A DNA stretch of 42,535 bases from Welwitschia mirabilis (Eukaryota > Gnetophyta > Gnetopsida > Welwitschiales), in contig JBOZIK010000001.1 in the NCBI GenBank assembly GCA_051453625.1, forward strand, positions 35,719,669 to 35,762,203, given 5' to 3'. This document shows positions 21,812-32,950 of the stretch, one piece after another (the stretch's first letter is position 1; every line of letters starts with the position of its first letter). The notes below the pieces were generated by a model that was not told where the DNA came from, did no database searches, and saw nothing but the letters and a program-made list of their open reading frames with translations. The position numbers and the translations under genes were made by a program.

Positions 21812-22260
21812 TGTTGTAAAAACATCACCAAAAACAAACAAAACAAGAAGCAAAAATAAGAAAAACAAAAGCAGAACACATGAATTTTACATGGTAAAAC
21901 ACCAAAAGTAAGGAAGAACCCCCAAGAAAATAGTGCAAAACTCTATTAAGCATAAAAACTAAGTGAAGAGTACAATCAAGCATGCTCTTATAAAAGATGC
22001 CTTTCTTTTTATAACCTCACCTTAGGCCTAAAACCTGAACTTGCCTCTTTACCTTTTTCTTGTCACATTCCAACACTCCAAAACGATTTTATACCATTCT
22101 AGAAGAACAAGCTTATAACAAACATAAAAAGGGATACATAAAGTAACGTCTGGCTTCACTCTAACACATTCTATCATACATGCATGGAGAAATTTAAAGG
22201 CCTTGATTAAACCAAAAAGGCAAGAACACAAATCACTGTCAATAGCTTTAGCAAGTCACC
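21812..22260 (-). mobile_element. Putative 5' LTR of element C (right end approximate)
   Basis: It begins TGTTGTAAAAACATC directly after the primer site. With no second LTR in the window, the right end is a guess. AT-rich, with no palindrome array like those in A and E. Confidence 0.45.
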
Positions 22261-25207
22261 TAATCACTTAAGTGTAGAAATCAAATTACATTTACCCTCA
22301 CACCATACATCTTCCCTGAAATTTAACTTCACACCGTCTGAACACAAGATCAACCTAATCGATTTAGTTGGTCACTAGTCATCTCATGATGAAGGTTTTC
22401 TTATACACCTACCACATATATCACATTAACCTTTGTATGTACGTATGCCACTACTCCTATCACAGTCCCACTGGACAAAATGGACATCCATTTCACTATG
22501 TTATGTAGTCATACATGGGGGTACACTAGGATTGAAATACATGGAAGTAGCCAAGTATGTGTAGCTTTCCTTAGGCACAGCTATGGTACCATATACCATA
22601 GTTGTTACACTAAATTGTCATATAAGACTTGATCAATCCCAACTAACCATGAGCCTTCAGAGTTTTTGTCAACACTTAGACCCTAGTGTTCTAACAACCC
22701 ATTCATAAGGGTGTTGCAATGGGTCCATTCCATATCAACTCACTTAGCGAACCTGAAATGATCTATTCGACATGAAAATGCTTAACAAGACATCTGTGTA
22801 AAGTAAGTCAGTATAGAACTCGACTAGATGTCACACAAGGCCCTCACACATAGCAAGCTCATCCCACTTATAATATTCGGCTAGCTGTTTAGCTCTAGAG
22901 CCAACCCCATCAACATGAGCAGCTACCTCTCGACATGTCACTATACCGTGTAGCAAAATAGATAATGCAATTTATATAATGAAGTCACTATCTATAGCCC
23001 TAGGCAAGTGAGGCTAGTACTCGTGACATAGTATCTCAACCACATTGGTAAGGCACCTAGGCATTCTACTTGCCTCTGGTATAAGTGGCTGACTATGGAT
23101 TCCCCAATATATGGCTCTAGATTTTGGTTATGGTTGTTAGGGTGTGGGGTGGGGTTCTGTAAGACAATTCCACTTGAGTAGCAGGATTCATTTATGCTGG
23201 CATAGTTGCATGGACTAGAACCAATGAAGCCTTGGTGGTCTCTCAATTGATGATATTGCTAACATATACAAGGCATGTTCAGCCTCTCTATATGTGACAA
23301 CACAACATATACAAACAACCTTTGTCTCTCATGCTTCTATGGACGATCTTCTGTTCAAGCGCTAGGACTCCCCTACCATCCCAATTTTAAGTGGCAGACC
23401 AATGAAAAGCCATACTTCTCAGATCTAGCACTTGCTACATGATCACACATGAGGTTTTGGACCCAATGTTCCACACAGCTTCATCAAAAGGGGCAATGAT
23501 GCTATCGCTTTGTATTAGCGCAACAATGTGGGTAACGTTCTTGTTCTCTGCCTATATACCAGAGCTACTCAATTTACACATTAGAATTCCGTGCTCCTGC
23601 ACACCACACCCAACCATATTGGATTCAATCACCACCATGAAATCAGCTACTATGGTTCGTCATCACAAAGCGGGTGTCAACAATTAGACCCACATAGGAT
23701 CAGCTGATAAAATAGCAATTCGCGTATGTGGGGATTTGTAGGGGAACTATACAAAAGGCCATGGTAAGGGGCTCTTTGTACCCTGTAGAGAAGCTGTCAT
23801 TCTTTTATCTCCAACAATTGTTTTGCAACATAAATTCACGCATTCAATCCGCAACTGAAATTTTATTGTTTTATCCACCTGATCAAAGGAACATTTTTCT
23901 TGAATCCATTACTGAGGGAAATGAAGGTGTCATGCTTTATTTAGTAGTTGCGAAGTTGTTTGCCCCTCATGGTTGCAACACAATAACAGCAGTCTGCAGC
24001 AGCTCACACAACATGGGGGAGGGATTCAAAACTGCTAAAAATTGGTGCATCCACCTTCATTAGAGTTCAACTTCTAAAAACAATGAAATTCTCTTTCTTG
24101 CAAATGACGCGACGTGGAGGGAGGAGGTGGGTGAGAACTAATTGGATTTACAGATACACAAAGATAATTATGCATTGCTCAATTATTTTATGATGTCCCA
24201 TATACATTACCTTATATTTTATTTTTTAAGAAAATCAGCTTACATCTTGACATAAAATGCTATTAAATGTAAGGTGTCTCACAATGCATATAACACCTTG
24301 AATACCTTTAAGGGCATCTTATATACCTTGAAGTGGGCTGTGTAGGTGTCAATAGTCCAGCCTTTTTAAATTTTGTTGACTAATTAACGTTAACTAGGTG
24401 ATTGATTTTCAGATAGACAATTAAATCCTTGTTAGCTATGTGTCTAACAAAACTAACAGGAAACAATATAGGTTTTTTCCCCTCCAGTTGGTAGTGGAAT
24501 CGTTTCTGAAAATTTGACTGCATCCATGTTCGTTCCCTTTACTCTCAAGTATGCCTAGCAAATATGCCAAAAAAGGTCATGTGAAAGAGTAACAATATGT
24601 TATGGACCATTTCCCATTAAACGAGCATAACCATTCGTATAACCAATCAAATACACTCGCTTAATGTTACTACTTGCACCTCTGCTACCCTCTTGTGCTC
24701 TTCACAATGTTGAAATTACAAACTATATTTCTATGCAGATTTAAACTTATTTATGAAGCTAGTAANNNNNNNNNNTCCATGTTATATATGTGGTGCTGCG
24801 ACACATGATCCCTAAATCACAAGGTTGATCAATCATGGGTGGACTGGCCACAAATGCCAAAGGGAGGGGTTCAATTGACACCACCTAGTTACTTGTGGAC
24901 AGTTCCCACCCATGCAAATAGTTGTACACACTTACAATAGAATCAAAATTAATTATAATTCTTCTATACCTAAAGGTGAACTAAAATACAATCAGCTTCC
25001 TTTAGGAACAGAAAAATGGAGACATGATTGATAGCTGGTTCACATCAAATCAAAACATATAGTTGATTCTTTGTTGGTATTTTGCTACAGGTTGAACATC
25101 ACATAGTAGATACAAGCAAAATCAATAGAAATATACAAAGGACTTCCTCTTGCACCCGACAAGGGCTTTGGAAAGATTAATTAGCTCTAATATTATCAAT
25201 TCTGCAG
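22261..25207. other. Unassigned stretch with a 10-N gap
   Basis: Nearly 3 kb with a somewhat higher GC content than its surroundings at 22.3-24.1 kb. ORFs of up to 111 codons (23728-24063, plus) give products I cannot place and lack known motifs. A 10-N gap lies at 24766-24775. It could be an old gypsy LTR or unique DNA; I see nothing decisive. Confidence 0.4.
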
Positions 25208-26110
25208 TTATTTTTTTCGCTTCTTTCTTCGCTTCTGTGTAGTTTCCAAAGCTCTAAAGACATTTTTCACCTTTTTCTTGTGAAATGCGCTCGATTTACT
25301 ATCTGGATTCTCATCATCACTCTCTTTTTCACTGTTGTTAGCATTGTTTTTTCCACTATCTTTATTGCACTGTACTATGTCAGTTTCTTTTGTTTCTGTT
25401 TCATGCTTTGCATTATTAAGCTTTCTTTGGAGCTTCTTCTCCACAGGACCTACTAAAGTTGTGAACTTCGAATGAGGCAGAAATTTGGCACCCAATCCCA
25501 ACCTACAAAGAAGAGATAATAAATATACACAATTAAATCTTGTAAACTTGAGACGATGAGTGACAGTAACACTGCTAGCTTTCTAACCTTGTGGGTCGAT
25601 TCTGGATTTCCCATTCTCTTCCTTCATCTTCCTTGGATTCTGGATCTAAATTCATTCGCTCTACCCAACTCTCTGCCTGCAATAAACAGCATCATTACTT
25701 CTTTAAACTTGATTAATTGCTTATATTTTAATATTATTTCCCAGATATGAGCTATCCAAAATCATTAAACAAGAATATATTAACATTTGATAATGTACAT
25801 AAAGAGTTCTGTTGACTACCGTTAGATAACATTCCTTCAAAAAACAAGAATGCAAAACTTACCAATTCATTAACATGCTGACAGCGAAGTTTCTTTTCAG
25901 GGCAAAATGGCATTGCTTATATTTTAAGATTATTTCCCAGATACAAGCTTTCCAAAATCATCAAACAAGAATTCATTATTATTTAATAATGTACATAGAG
26001 TCCTGTTGACTACCATTATCTTCTTTTCTCCTTCAAAAAGCAAGAATGCAAAACTTACTATATCATTAACATGTTGACAACGAAGCTTCTTCTTGTGGCA
26101 AAATGGCAGG
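25208..26110 (-). CDS. Spliced cellular gene, basic lysine-rich protein, 3' exons
   Basis: Three exons on the minus strand join in frame with consensus splice sites. The last exon is 25502-25208 (acceptor TTTGTAG, stop TAA). The middle exon is 25676-25588 (acceptor TTGCAG, donor AG/GTTAGA). The upstream exon is 25913-25863 (donor GTAAGT). Together they give 144 codons from the ATG at 25913. Content: a Cys-containing start (MPFCPEKKLRCQHVNEL), AESWVERMNLDPES and an acidic stretch, then RPTRLGLGAKF, GPVEKKLQRKL, an acidic Glu/Asp region and a basic tail (TQKRRKKRKK) that looks like a nuclear or nucleolar signal. I believe similar RPTRLGLGAK proteins exist widely in plants without known function; I cannot name one. 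A second copy of the 51-bp exon lies at about 26109-26059 and may be the original. Further 5' exons were not found. Confidence 0.65.
25715..26110 (-). repeat. ~197-bp tandem duplication carrying an exon
   Basis: Unit 1 (25715-25911) and unit 2 (25912-26110) align along their length with about 197 bp offset. Each holds an exon copy, its GTAAGT donor and the following intron sequence. Unit 2 encodes LPFCHKKKLRCQHVNDI, unit 1 MPFCPEKKLRCQHVNEL. The Met codon in unit 1 spans the junction of the two units, where unit 2 has a Leu codon. Confidence 0.85.
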
Positions 26111-26269
26111 ACATGACTTAGTGAAACATGTTAATCTGGACAACACTGCTGGGAATTGGAGGAGTTCATACAAGTACATTCTGAAATGAACTTACAATAA
26201 TGTTGTCATGTTGTTAAGTTCATTGCCAGATAGATGGAAACTCTGCTTACAAAAATCATAGTTCAGAAC

Positions 26270-26890
26270 CAAAGGAAGTCCTTGAGGCAGTCTGACTGCA
26301 GTGGTGAGAGAACATGCTGACCATGTTCATGAAGGCAAGCAAAAGAAATAGCCAAGATGTGGGAACTGTTATAACAAACTGTTAGGACTTCTGATGGCTG
26401 TCACATGAGACCATGCTTGTCATGCTTGTCATAATAATGATATCTCTTTGCAAAGTCCAGAACCTTGATTTTCTGTTTGTATTCTAAAGCCCATGCATAC
26501 TACACTCTGGAACCATCTTGTTGTGGTGTTTTATCCTAATGTTTTTACTAAAGGTACTAATCAATGCCAACCTGGCAATGGACTACTTTGATATCAATGA
26601 TTGATTAGGACAAGGGAAAAAATCATTATTTCAGATCCAGAGGAAGTCCTTAGAGTACTCTGACTTTGTTGGCAAGAAAGCATGCTTACTATGATAGTAA
26701 AGGCATGCAAAAGAAATGGCGAACATCTTGGAACTGTAATTATGAACTGTTTGGGTTTTTAATGACTATATCATCTGAGACCATGCTTGTCAAAATGATG
26801 ACACTTGTTAGAGTCCATAACCTTGATTCCTTGTTTGTATTCTAGAGCCCATGCACCCTATGTGCTTGTACCATCTTCCATGTCCTAGTC
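26270..26890. repeat. Diverged duplication, period about 360 bp
   Basis: 26270-26530 and 26630-26890 share, in order, AGGAAGTCCTT, CTCTGACT or TCTGACTG, GCAAAAGAAAT, GAGACCATGCTTGTC, AACCTTGATT and TTGTTTGTATTCTA. Roughly 75-80 percent identity by eye. The function is unknown; it may lie in an intron or upstream region of the 25-26 kb gene. Confidence 0.75.
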
Positions 26891-27427
26891 ACCTAGTGAA
26901 GCTTTTCATCCTCTATTATAGTGTTTCTCCTAAAGATACTTTGTCTTCTGTCAGATATCTCATGTCATATTTATTCTAAAGCATCCTATAACAGGTGATA
27001 TCATGTACATTTTTGTTCCCATTGTGTTTTAATGTTTGACTTTTCCAATACAGCTTTTTCCCCCAACCAAAAACTTAGATTAATATTGCATACTATATTT
27101 TATAATATACTTCTTTTTTACTGTATATTTGAATAACATGTGCTTGTTTATATGGGTGGGGCCTTATTAGCAATTTCGCAGTATACGTTTCCATTTATTT
27201 GTTTTGATTGGTTGATTTAATTGTTTAAGAAAAAGGTCACATGTTAAATTTTTCTATGGAGCCATTTACCCTATCAGGTTGCTGCCCATCACATGTGCTC
27301 TTGTATTATGAGAAGCATAGTTTATTTTCTTGCGTTTTGTTGTTGCAACGCATTCTGGTATGTCTTGGTTTCCATCGAATGGTTGTCTTATTCAAGGCAC
27401 TCCAGAAGGCCATGTTTTCATAGTTAA
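26891..27427. other. No recognised gene
   Basis: A 60-codon plus-strand ORF (27241-27423) has no recognisable product. No other feature seen. Confidence 0.4.
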
Positions 27428-27811
27428 GTCAAAATATGTGGAATTGTTTTTGATAAAAGAGATCAATTCGATCTTGCACCTGTTCTTCTAGTGCCTAGTA
27501 CTACGCTTCTCATGGGATATTTCTCTGGCAAGCAAGATCATTTAGCTGCCTTGGGTGACACAAGGGTAGATGTCTCTCTAATCTGCAACACTCTAGATCC
27601 TGATCAATTTTCTGTTGCATGTGTGATGCCTAAAATAGCTAGAGTTGCAGCACTGGGAGTCGTGGCATCTTTTCAATATACTGTCTTAAACAAATCTCGA
27701 TCTTCAACAATCGTAGAACCCTGGATAAAAGGCAAAAAAGGATGGTTCACACTTTGTACTTTAGACGAGTCCGCTAATCTCCAGCCCGCGATCCTATTCA
27801 ATACAGGATAA
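27428..27811 (+). CDS. Orphan ORF, 127 codons, unidentified
   Basis: An open frame between stops from 27428 to TAA at 27809-27811. It has no early ATG; the first is at 27512. Codon composition looks protein-like, with few repeats, balanced residues and alternating hydrophobic segments, unlike the AT-rich chance ORFs nearby. Segments include FDKRDQFDLAPVLLVPSTTL, GDTRVDVSLICNTLDPDQFS, MPKIARVAALGVVASFQYTV and EPWIKGKKGWFTLCTLDES. No signal peptide, zinc motif or known catalytic motif is visible. A weak resemblance to the beta-rich core of plant-virus 30K movement proteins (a D-T-R followed by hydrophobic strands) is not enough to assign it. It may be an exon or a captured or integrated fragment. 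It lies close to the pararetrovirus but on the opposite strand. Confidence 0.45.
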   Translation, partial: VKICGIVFDKRDQFDLAPVLLVPSTTLLMGYFSGKQDHLAALGDTRVDVSLICNTLDPDQFSVACVMPKIARVAALGVVASFQYTVLNKSRSSTIVEPWIKGKKGWFTLCTLDESANLQPAILFNTG

Positions 27812-28159
27812 CACGAAATTCTTCAGACCCGGGATCTAGGATTTTTCATGGATGTTGATAAGATCCGGCATAATTCTTTAGGATAGGAGCACCTTAGTTC
27901 CACTAACTAAATAAATGAATGGCAAGAAATGCAAAGGGGCCATAGATCACAATTTTGACAGAGAAAATCATACTTCACAATTTAGACACAATGATCTCTA
28001 ATTTGCAGATCACACAAAGTTCCAATATTTTAACATCCAAACAACAACTGCATGCAACTAGGTGAAATGGAGATCAAAACCCTAGAAACTGACCACTATG
28101 CCAACAAAATTCTTTTGGATATTTTCACTTCAGGTGGAACAGGGTTCACAGTAATCACC

Positions 28160-28700
28160 TGTATAAAGAAGCTAGTACCAAGAATCGTCGGTCATCACAC
28201 TAGTAGGATCCTCCCTTTTATCAAGGATAGCACTCATGTCATATGGTACCAATCCACAATCTGCGTTATAATAGCCATAATCTTTGGCTCTCACAGAGTG
28301 CCATAAGTCTTTAGCTTCACCTTGATAACTTCTGTACACTCGTGCTAAACCTGATTTTCCGGAAATGTGACCAAACTCTTTCCACCTATATAATCAATTG
28401 CCATAATTCTGTGGAGGCTCTGGAAAGTATCTGGAGTTGATAAAAAGGTTTGGTCCTTCTCTAAGAAATATTTTCCACAAAAAATAGCTCTGCCTTCTAT
28501 GCCAAAATGGAAACAGCCATCATTTTCTATTTACTCTGTCAGTGGACCAAATCCATAGAGTGGTTTCTAAAGATTCTCCATGGAGCCACTCAGTTTGAGC
28601 AATAATATTATTAGAGTAGTTTTCGATACAATATTTAAAAGCATCATCACACATTTCTTCATATTTCGGTAAAGCACATGAAGTTATTACCTCTTCATCC
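28160..28700 (-). pseudogene. C-terminal extension of pararetrovirus polyprotein
   Basis: Minus-strand open pieces follow RNase H: one near 28500-28350 in one frame, and one near 28385-28185 in another containing HISGKSGLARVYRSYQGEA. They are aromatic- and charge-rich and have no motif I can name. The polarity and lack of another explanation suggest they continue the viral polyprotein after RNase H. Confidence 0.5.
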
Positions 28701-28799
28701 TTCTAAGCATGTATGATGTAGTGCTGAGACCTGGGTTCCCATCCAGATCCCTTGAGCAGCCATTTAAGGCATTGTTGTGGCTCCTCATTCAGCATCATT

Positions 28800-29240
28800 T
28801 TGATGGCAAAGCTGGCTTCTTCACTGAATTCTCAAGTGAGCAAATCTGGAATTAAATTGCTTTCATTTGGCACCCTTTCTACTGGAAAGTTGTGTTGGGA
28901 TAGCAGGTATTGCTACCATATATAGCATCGGAGCCTTGGATCACTTATCTTTTTCCTTAATAAAGTGGCTACATTAATTGCATCGGTCTGGAGAATAAAT
29001 TCTTGATTGATAAGATCTGACGATATCCTTGTAATACTTGTATGATGGTGATATCTTTCTAATACTTGTATGACTGGCAAGACTTCTTTTTCTGCTCTCC
29101 AGCACCGCTTTTCATTGGATTTGAAAGTTCCTCATGCATATCTTTTCACTTTTGTCTCTCTTTCTAAATAATACAGTTGCCCAGCACTTGTCACTTGCAT
29201 CAATAGCTAGTACACATAGTCCAAGCAACGCAGGTTACAA
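28800..29240 (-). pseudogene. Pararetrovirus RNase H domain
   Basis: The first catalytic block DASDK is intact (GAT GCA AGT GAC at 29201-29190). Downstream come a block with a Thr-Asp pair corresponding to the TDN-like motif (QTDAINVATLL, near 28.98-28.95 kb) and a terminal block ending near 28.83 kb with a stop in it. RNase H removes the RNA strand during reverse transcription of the pregenome. At least two in-frame stops are present. Confidence 0.75.
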
Positions 29241-29499
29241 TGGTGGTTATATAGTACATTCAGCTTTCAGTCTTTCCACTTCCATTGTTGCTATGTGGCG
29301 CCACTTGAAAGGATGACTAGTCATAGCACTTCTAATTGCTCTTGTTTTCTCTGCCACCTTCAGGATATGGCTATGTACATAGTTTATACAGCCAAGAAAC
29401 CTCTAACATAGTCCTTATTTGAAAAGGAATCTCGAAATTTCTGAATCTTTTCTAATACATCAGGCTACATATGCACCTTCCCATTGGCTACTCGTAACA

Positions 29500-30101
29500 A
29501 TTCTATGTCCAACATACTTGAGATTTCTTCTCATCTACTAAGAGACCTATAGCATGCTTTTACAGATTTCCACAAATATCTTTAAATGCTGCAAATGTTC
29601 ATTGAAAGAATAAGAGGGAAAAAATCATCAATGTAATTAGCTATGAAAGAATCATATTGTCTAAAGATGTCGTCCATTCTCATTTGAAATTGTGAAGGAA
29701 CATTTTTTTAATCCGAACAGCATTACTAGCCATTCATATAGTCCATGCGAGGCTGAAGAAGTTGTTTTGTGTATATCTTCTTCAGCAGTTTTTACTTGAT
29801 GGTATCCTGCCTTGCAATCAAATTTAGAAATATTTTTTGCCGATGCCATCTTCCGAATTAATTGCTCCTTATTTGGTCATGGCCACTTAATGTTAACAGT
29901 AACATTGTTAAGGGGAATATAATTAATAACCATTTTAGCTCTGCCCCTTTTCATCTCAAAATGACTTCTAACTATGAGATAAGCACATGAATAATTTAAG
30001 GCTGATGGATGAATTAGTGTTTTATTAAGCAACTCTTGTGTTTGGTTCTTAACTTCTCTGTCTTGCTTAGTCAATTTGATTGCTTTGCTTTGTACCAGCA
30101 C
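29500..30101 (-). pseudogene. Pararetrovirus reverse transcriptase domain
   Basis: Piece 30101-29877 has the RT start region (basic, an HPS-x-x-NYSC segment, KMVINY then PLNN). Piece 29849-29661 has SKFDCKAGYHQV, with the first catalytic Asp in FDC. The active-site YIDD is intact at 29635-29624 in a further frame. Order and spacing match caulimovirid RT. Frameshifts between the pieces and stops beyond YIDD inactivate it. Confidence 0.85.
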
Positions 30102-30529
30102 ATTGTGGATTGTTGGAATATAGGCTACTGGAGAAGATATTTCCCAGAATTGTAAAGGATGTTCACAGCAGCATTCCTTAAGTACTTGAATTATTGGTTG
30201 AAGATCAGTTGTCTGATGTGCTGTTAAATTCCATCTTTTACATTTGCTTAATCATTTTGAATTTTTCTTTTTCTTGTTTGAGCTGTATTTCTTTTTTTAT
30301 AATTTTTCTTAAAGTAATCTTTTTTTTTTTTTGTCACAGCTCTTCTGCAGATGACACATCCTTGCAGAGATTCTTGAGATTACTAATTTTCTCCCTTCAT
30401 ATGATAAGATCACCATGTCATCACCTATGTGTAAAGATTAAATATTTTCAAAAAATTTGAGTCTATCCCAACATCATAACCTGAGTCACTAATTTGTATG
30501 AAATCTTTAAGATTATTTTATCTTCTATT

Positions 30530-30700
30530 TTTAACAGGTACATTTATCACCAATTGATTCAATTCCCTAAAACCGTTCATTGTCTCAACTCGATAAGGTT
30601 TGGGTAAATTAACCCAATGATCTCGTACTTCTGCTTTACAGAAAGCTAATGTAACTCCTGTATCAATGACACCAAAATATTTTTACCCTAAATTTTTCTT
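30530..30700 (-). pseudogene. Pararetrovirus aspartic protease remnant
   Basis: VIDTGVT with the catalytic Asp-Thr-Gly at 30664-30656, followed by about 40 residues in frame, ending in a stop near 30.54 kb. It would process the polyprotein. It lies between the zinc finger/acidic region and RT, as in the family. Confidence 0.7.
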
Positions 30701-30926
30701 GTTTGATTTTGATTGGCACTGGCAATTAAATTGTTGATTGTCCTAGTAATGCCTTTTGTAGATGCGTTGCTTTTAACTTTGCTTCGTCTGAGAATTTTCT
30801 TTGTCTAGTTAAAAATGGACTCATTTTATTTTTGTATTCTTTCGGAAAAGGTGTTATTACCAAGTTTTGACTTTCTTTTGCTATACTCAATTTTTCATCT
30901 TCAGAAGAATAAATATCTGAGTCTGT

Positions 30927-31154
30927 TCATGAGTCATCTGATTCCTCTAATTCTGATTCTTCTAATTCAAAACTATTGCATCTAGCCTTTTCTTCTTCTG
31001 ATTCTGATTGAATTTGCTTGCTACATTCCCCTTTCTCATAGCAAGTCAATGGGTTAACGTAATCTAAATCTGAAGAACTATAAGAGGGTTCTGAGTCTGA
31101 ATCCGTAGAGTACATGTCTTTGATTGAAACATTCATACTGATTTGTACTACCAC
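30927..31154 (-). pseudogene. Acidic Ser/Glu-rich region after the zinc finger
   Basis: 75 codons very rich in Ser, Asp and Glu (DSDSEPSYSSSDLD, later SESEEEKARC). Acidic regions of this type flank caulimovirid capsid and protease domains. It is in the right polarity between zinc finger and protease. Confidence 0.55.
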
Positions 31155-31315
31155 AGTTTCAGATTCCGTTTCATGTTGTTCTATATTTCAAATGAAAATA
31201 TCTCGTGTTCTTGATCTAGGGCCTCTTGAAATTGTTCTCCAGTTTCCATCATTTCCCAGATTTCCACAAAGTCTTCTTCAAATAGTGCTTTAATTTTTCT
31301 CACAGCCTTTTCACT

Positions 31316-31357
31316 GCATTCATGGGTACAGTGGCCCTTCTTTTTACACTAGCAGCA
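31316..31357 (-). pseudogene. Pararetrovirus capsid CCHC zinc finger with internal stop
   Basis: The C-x2-C-x4-H-x4-C spacing is complete. The residue before the second Cys is TAG (at 31351-31349), consistent with a Trp TGG codon mutated by G to A. The segment after it is KKKGHCTHEC. The finger would bind the viral RNA during packaging. Confidence 0.8.
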
Positions 31358-31367
31358 CTAAAGATTT

Positions 31368-32000
31368 TTAATCCCCTTTTAGGGGTGTCCTCCTTCTAAA
31401 GTATTTACCCCCCATCTTTTTCTTTGATTTTTGAGGTTTAATCAGACAACCATATGTATATCCTTCGTCAATATTATCACAGACTGATTTCTTTGTAGGA
31501 GGCATGCTTTTTGTCACGTTCATGTTAAGGCAGATCTTTTTAATTTCTGTCCTCACGGATTTATTTTCTTTTGCTAAAACTTCAATCAGCAGATCCCTAA
31601 ATTATCTGGCGATGAGCGAAGAAACATACTATTGGTGATAGAATTCCTATGAAGATTCAGTCTATATACATCATTGGCAGTCTCCTGCATACTTTCAGAT
31701 TTTCGTAAATTACATAGTTTCCTCTTACTTAGCAGCAAATGTTCTGCATTCTTTAGAGAGGCTGTCGACGGTGAATTCTGCAATGGCGGCCTGATAGAAT
31801 GCATCTATACCACTCTGAAGTATTTGGTCCTTTGCTTCTGTAGGTGCATAGTCCCACCAATATTTCATTTTTCCTGTCAGTCACCCAGTTGCTGCTAACA
31901 ATATTGTCTCTGTGGAGTAATGATATATAGCTTGAGCAATTTAAAGTTCATGACACCAACTTCTTATAACTTGCTCTATTTCCTTTGTTAGTGTACTGTC
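31368..32000 (-). pseudogene. Pararetrovirus capsid domain remnant
   Basis: Pieces leading into the zinc finger include LTGKMKYWWDYAPTEAKDQI near 31.87 kb, helical pieces at 31804-31586, and a basic stretch 31556-31368 ending GGKYFRRRTPLKGD. The order (GxxKxWWD-like block, helices, basic arm, CCHC finger) matches caulimovirid capsids. Multiple stops and at least two frameshifts. Confidence 0.7.
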
Positions 32001-32950
32001 TATGTTTAGAATAGGAATGTTTGTTATTACTCAGAGAAAAACACTTTTTGCCTTGGGATAAGTATACATTGTTTCTTTGTTTACCTTTGCCATCATAATC
32101 CCTTGTTTACAATGATCTTTGTCAATCGACGTGATCGATGGTCATGGCTCAAACTCTTTTCCTTTCTTTTCGTTTGTAGCCTTTTCTAGTTTCAGTTTTT
32201 CTTTTCCTATAGTTCCCTGCTCTAGAGCCAACCTGATTCTCTTTTCTTTTTTCCTTTCTTTTCTTTTTGAGCTTGCTGTAGACATCATAAATTACCTTAT
32301 ATATTCTCCAATTGATCTTGTATCTTGTGATATCTAAGTTTTGCTCAGCAAACAATGTCCAAGCAAACAGATAGTTCAACTGTCATACTTCCTCTTTCTG
32401 TTGGTTTTTGGAATCTACTGAATGTCCTAGTAGGTAACTTAAATCTGCTCTAAATAAGGGCTTTTCCAATCTGTTTGTGTAGTACAGAAACTGGATTTCA
32501 AGGGCCATTTGCCTGTCCCTGTCTTCTCTACCAGTGCATCCTTATTATTTCTTGGAGTTGAGGCTTCATCAGAAGAAATCATCATCCTCATTTGTAATTT
32601 TTTTGCATCTCTATTTGGTGACCTCTTTTCTTTTTTGAAGTGAACATTGATCGCTGTGTATTCTGATGTATGGACCTGATGTATTTCCCCTAAAGTTGCA
32701 ATTAGTTCTACTATTGCCCTCTCTTGTGATGTTGACCTTGGAAGTTCTAAAATGAAACTGTTTTTATTTGTTTTGATTTTTGATATTTTTTATTTTCTAT
32801 GTACTGTTGAATGCATGAATACCCTACATGATAAACCTTTTATATTTACAGTTTACCCAAGAGATGTGCTTGCTATGGGAAACTGAACACCTTATGGTAG
32901 CTTTGTATTTAAGAACATTGAAGATACTAAATTAAAAATGCATCTTGCTC
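32001..32950 (-). pseudogene. Linker between movement protein and capsid
   Basis: A minus-strand piece 32379-32149 is highly basic (Lys/Arg runs near its C-terminus) and may be the linker or capsid N-terminus. The pieces around it are short and frameshifted. Polarity and position are the main evidence. Confidence 0.4.

Noticed and set aside
23728-24063. 111-codon plus-strand ORF, with a TIQKAMVRGSLYPV segment loosely like a copia pre-integrase block
   Set aside because: The surrounding frames contain no HHCC or core motifs, and the match is limited to a few common residues.
25556-25750. Plus-strand 64-codon ORF
   Set aside because: Antisense to the middle exon of the cellular gene, which has proper splice sites and joins in frame on both sides.
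30316-30340. T run followed by CACAG, like a splice acceptor or a LINE/SINE tail
   Set aside because: It lies within the minus-strand pararetrovirus sequence, with no exon or target duplication beside it.
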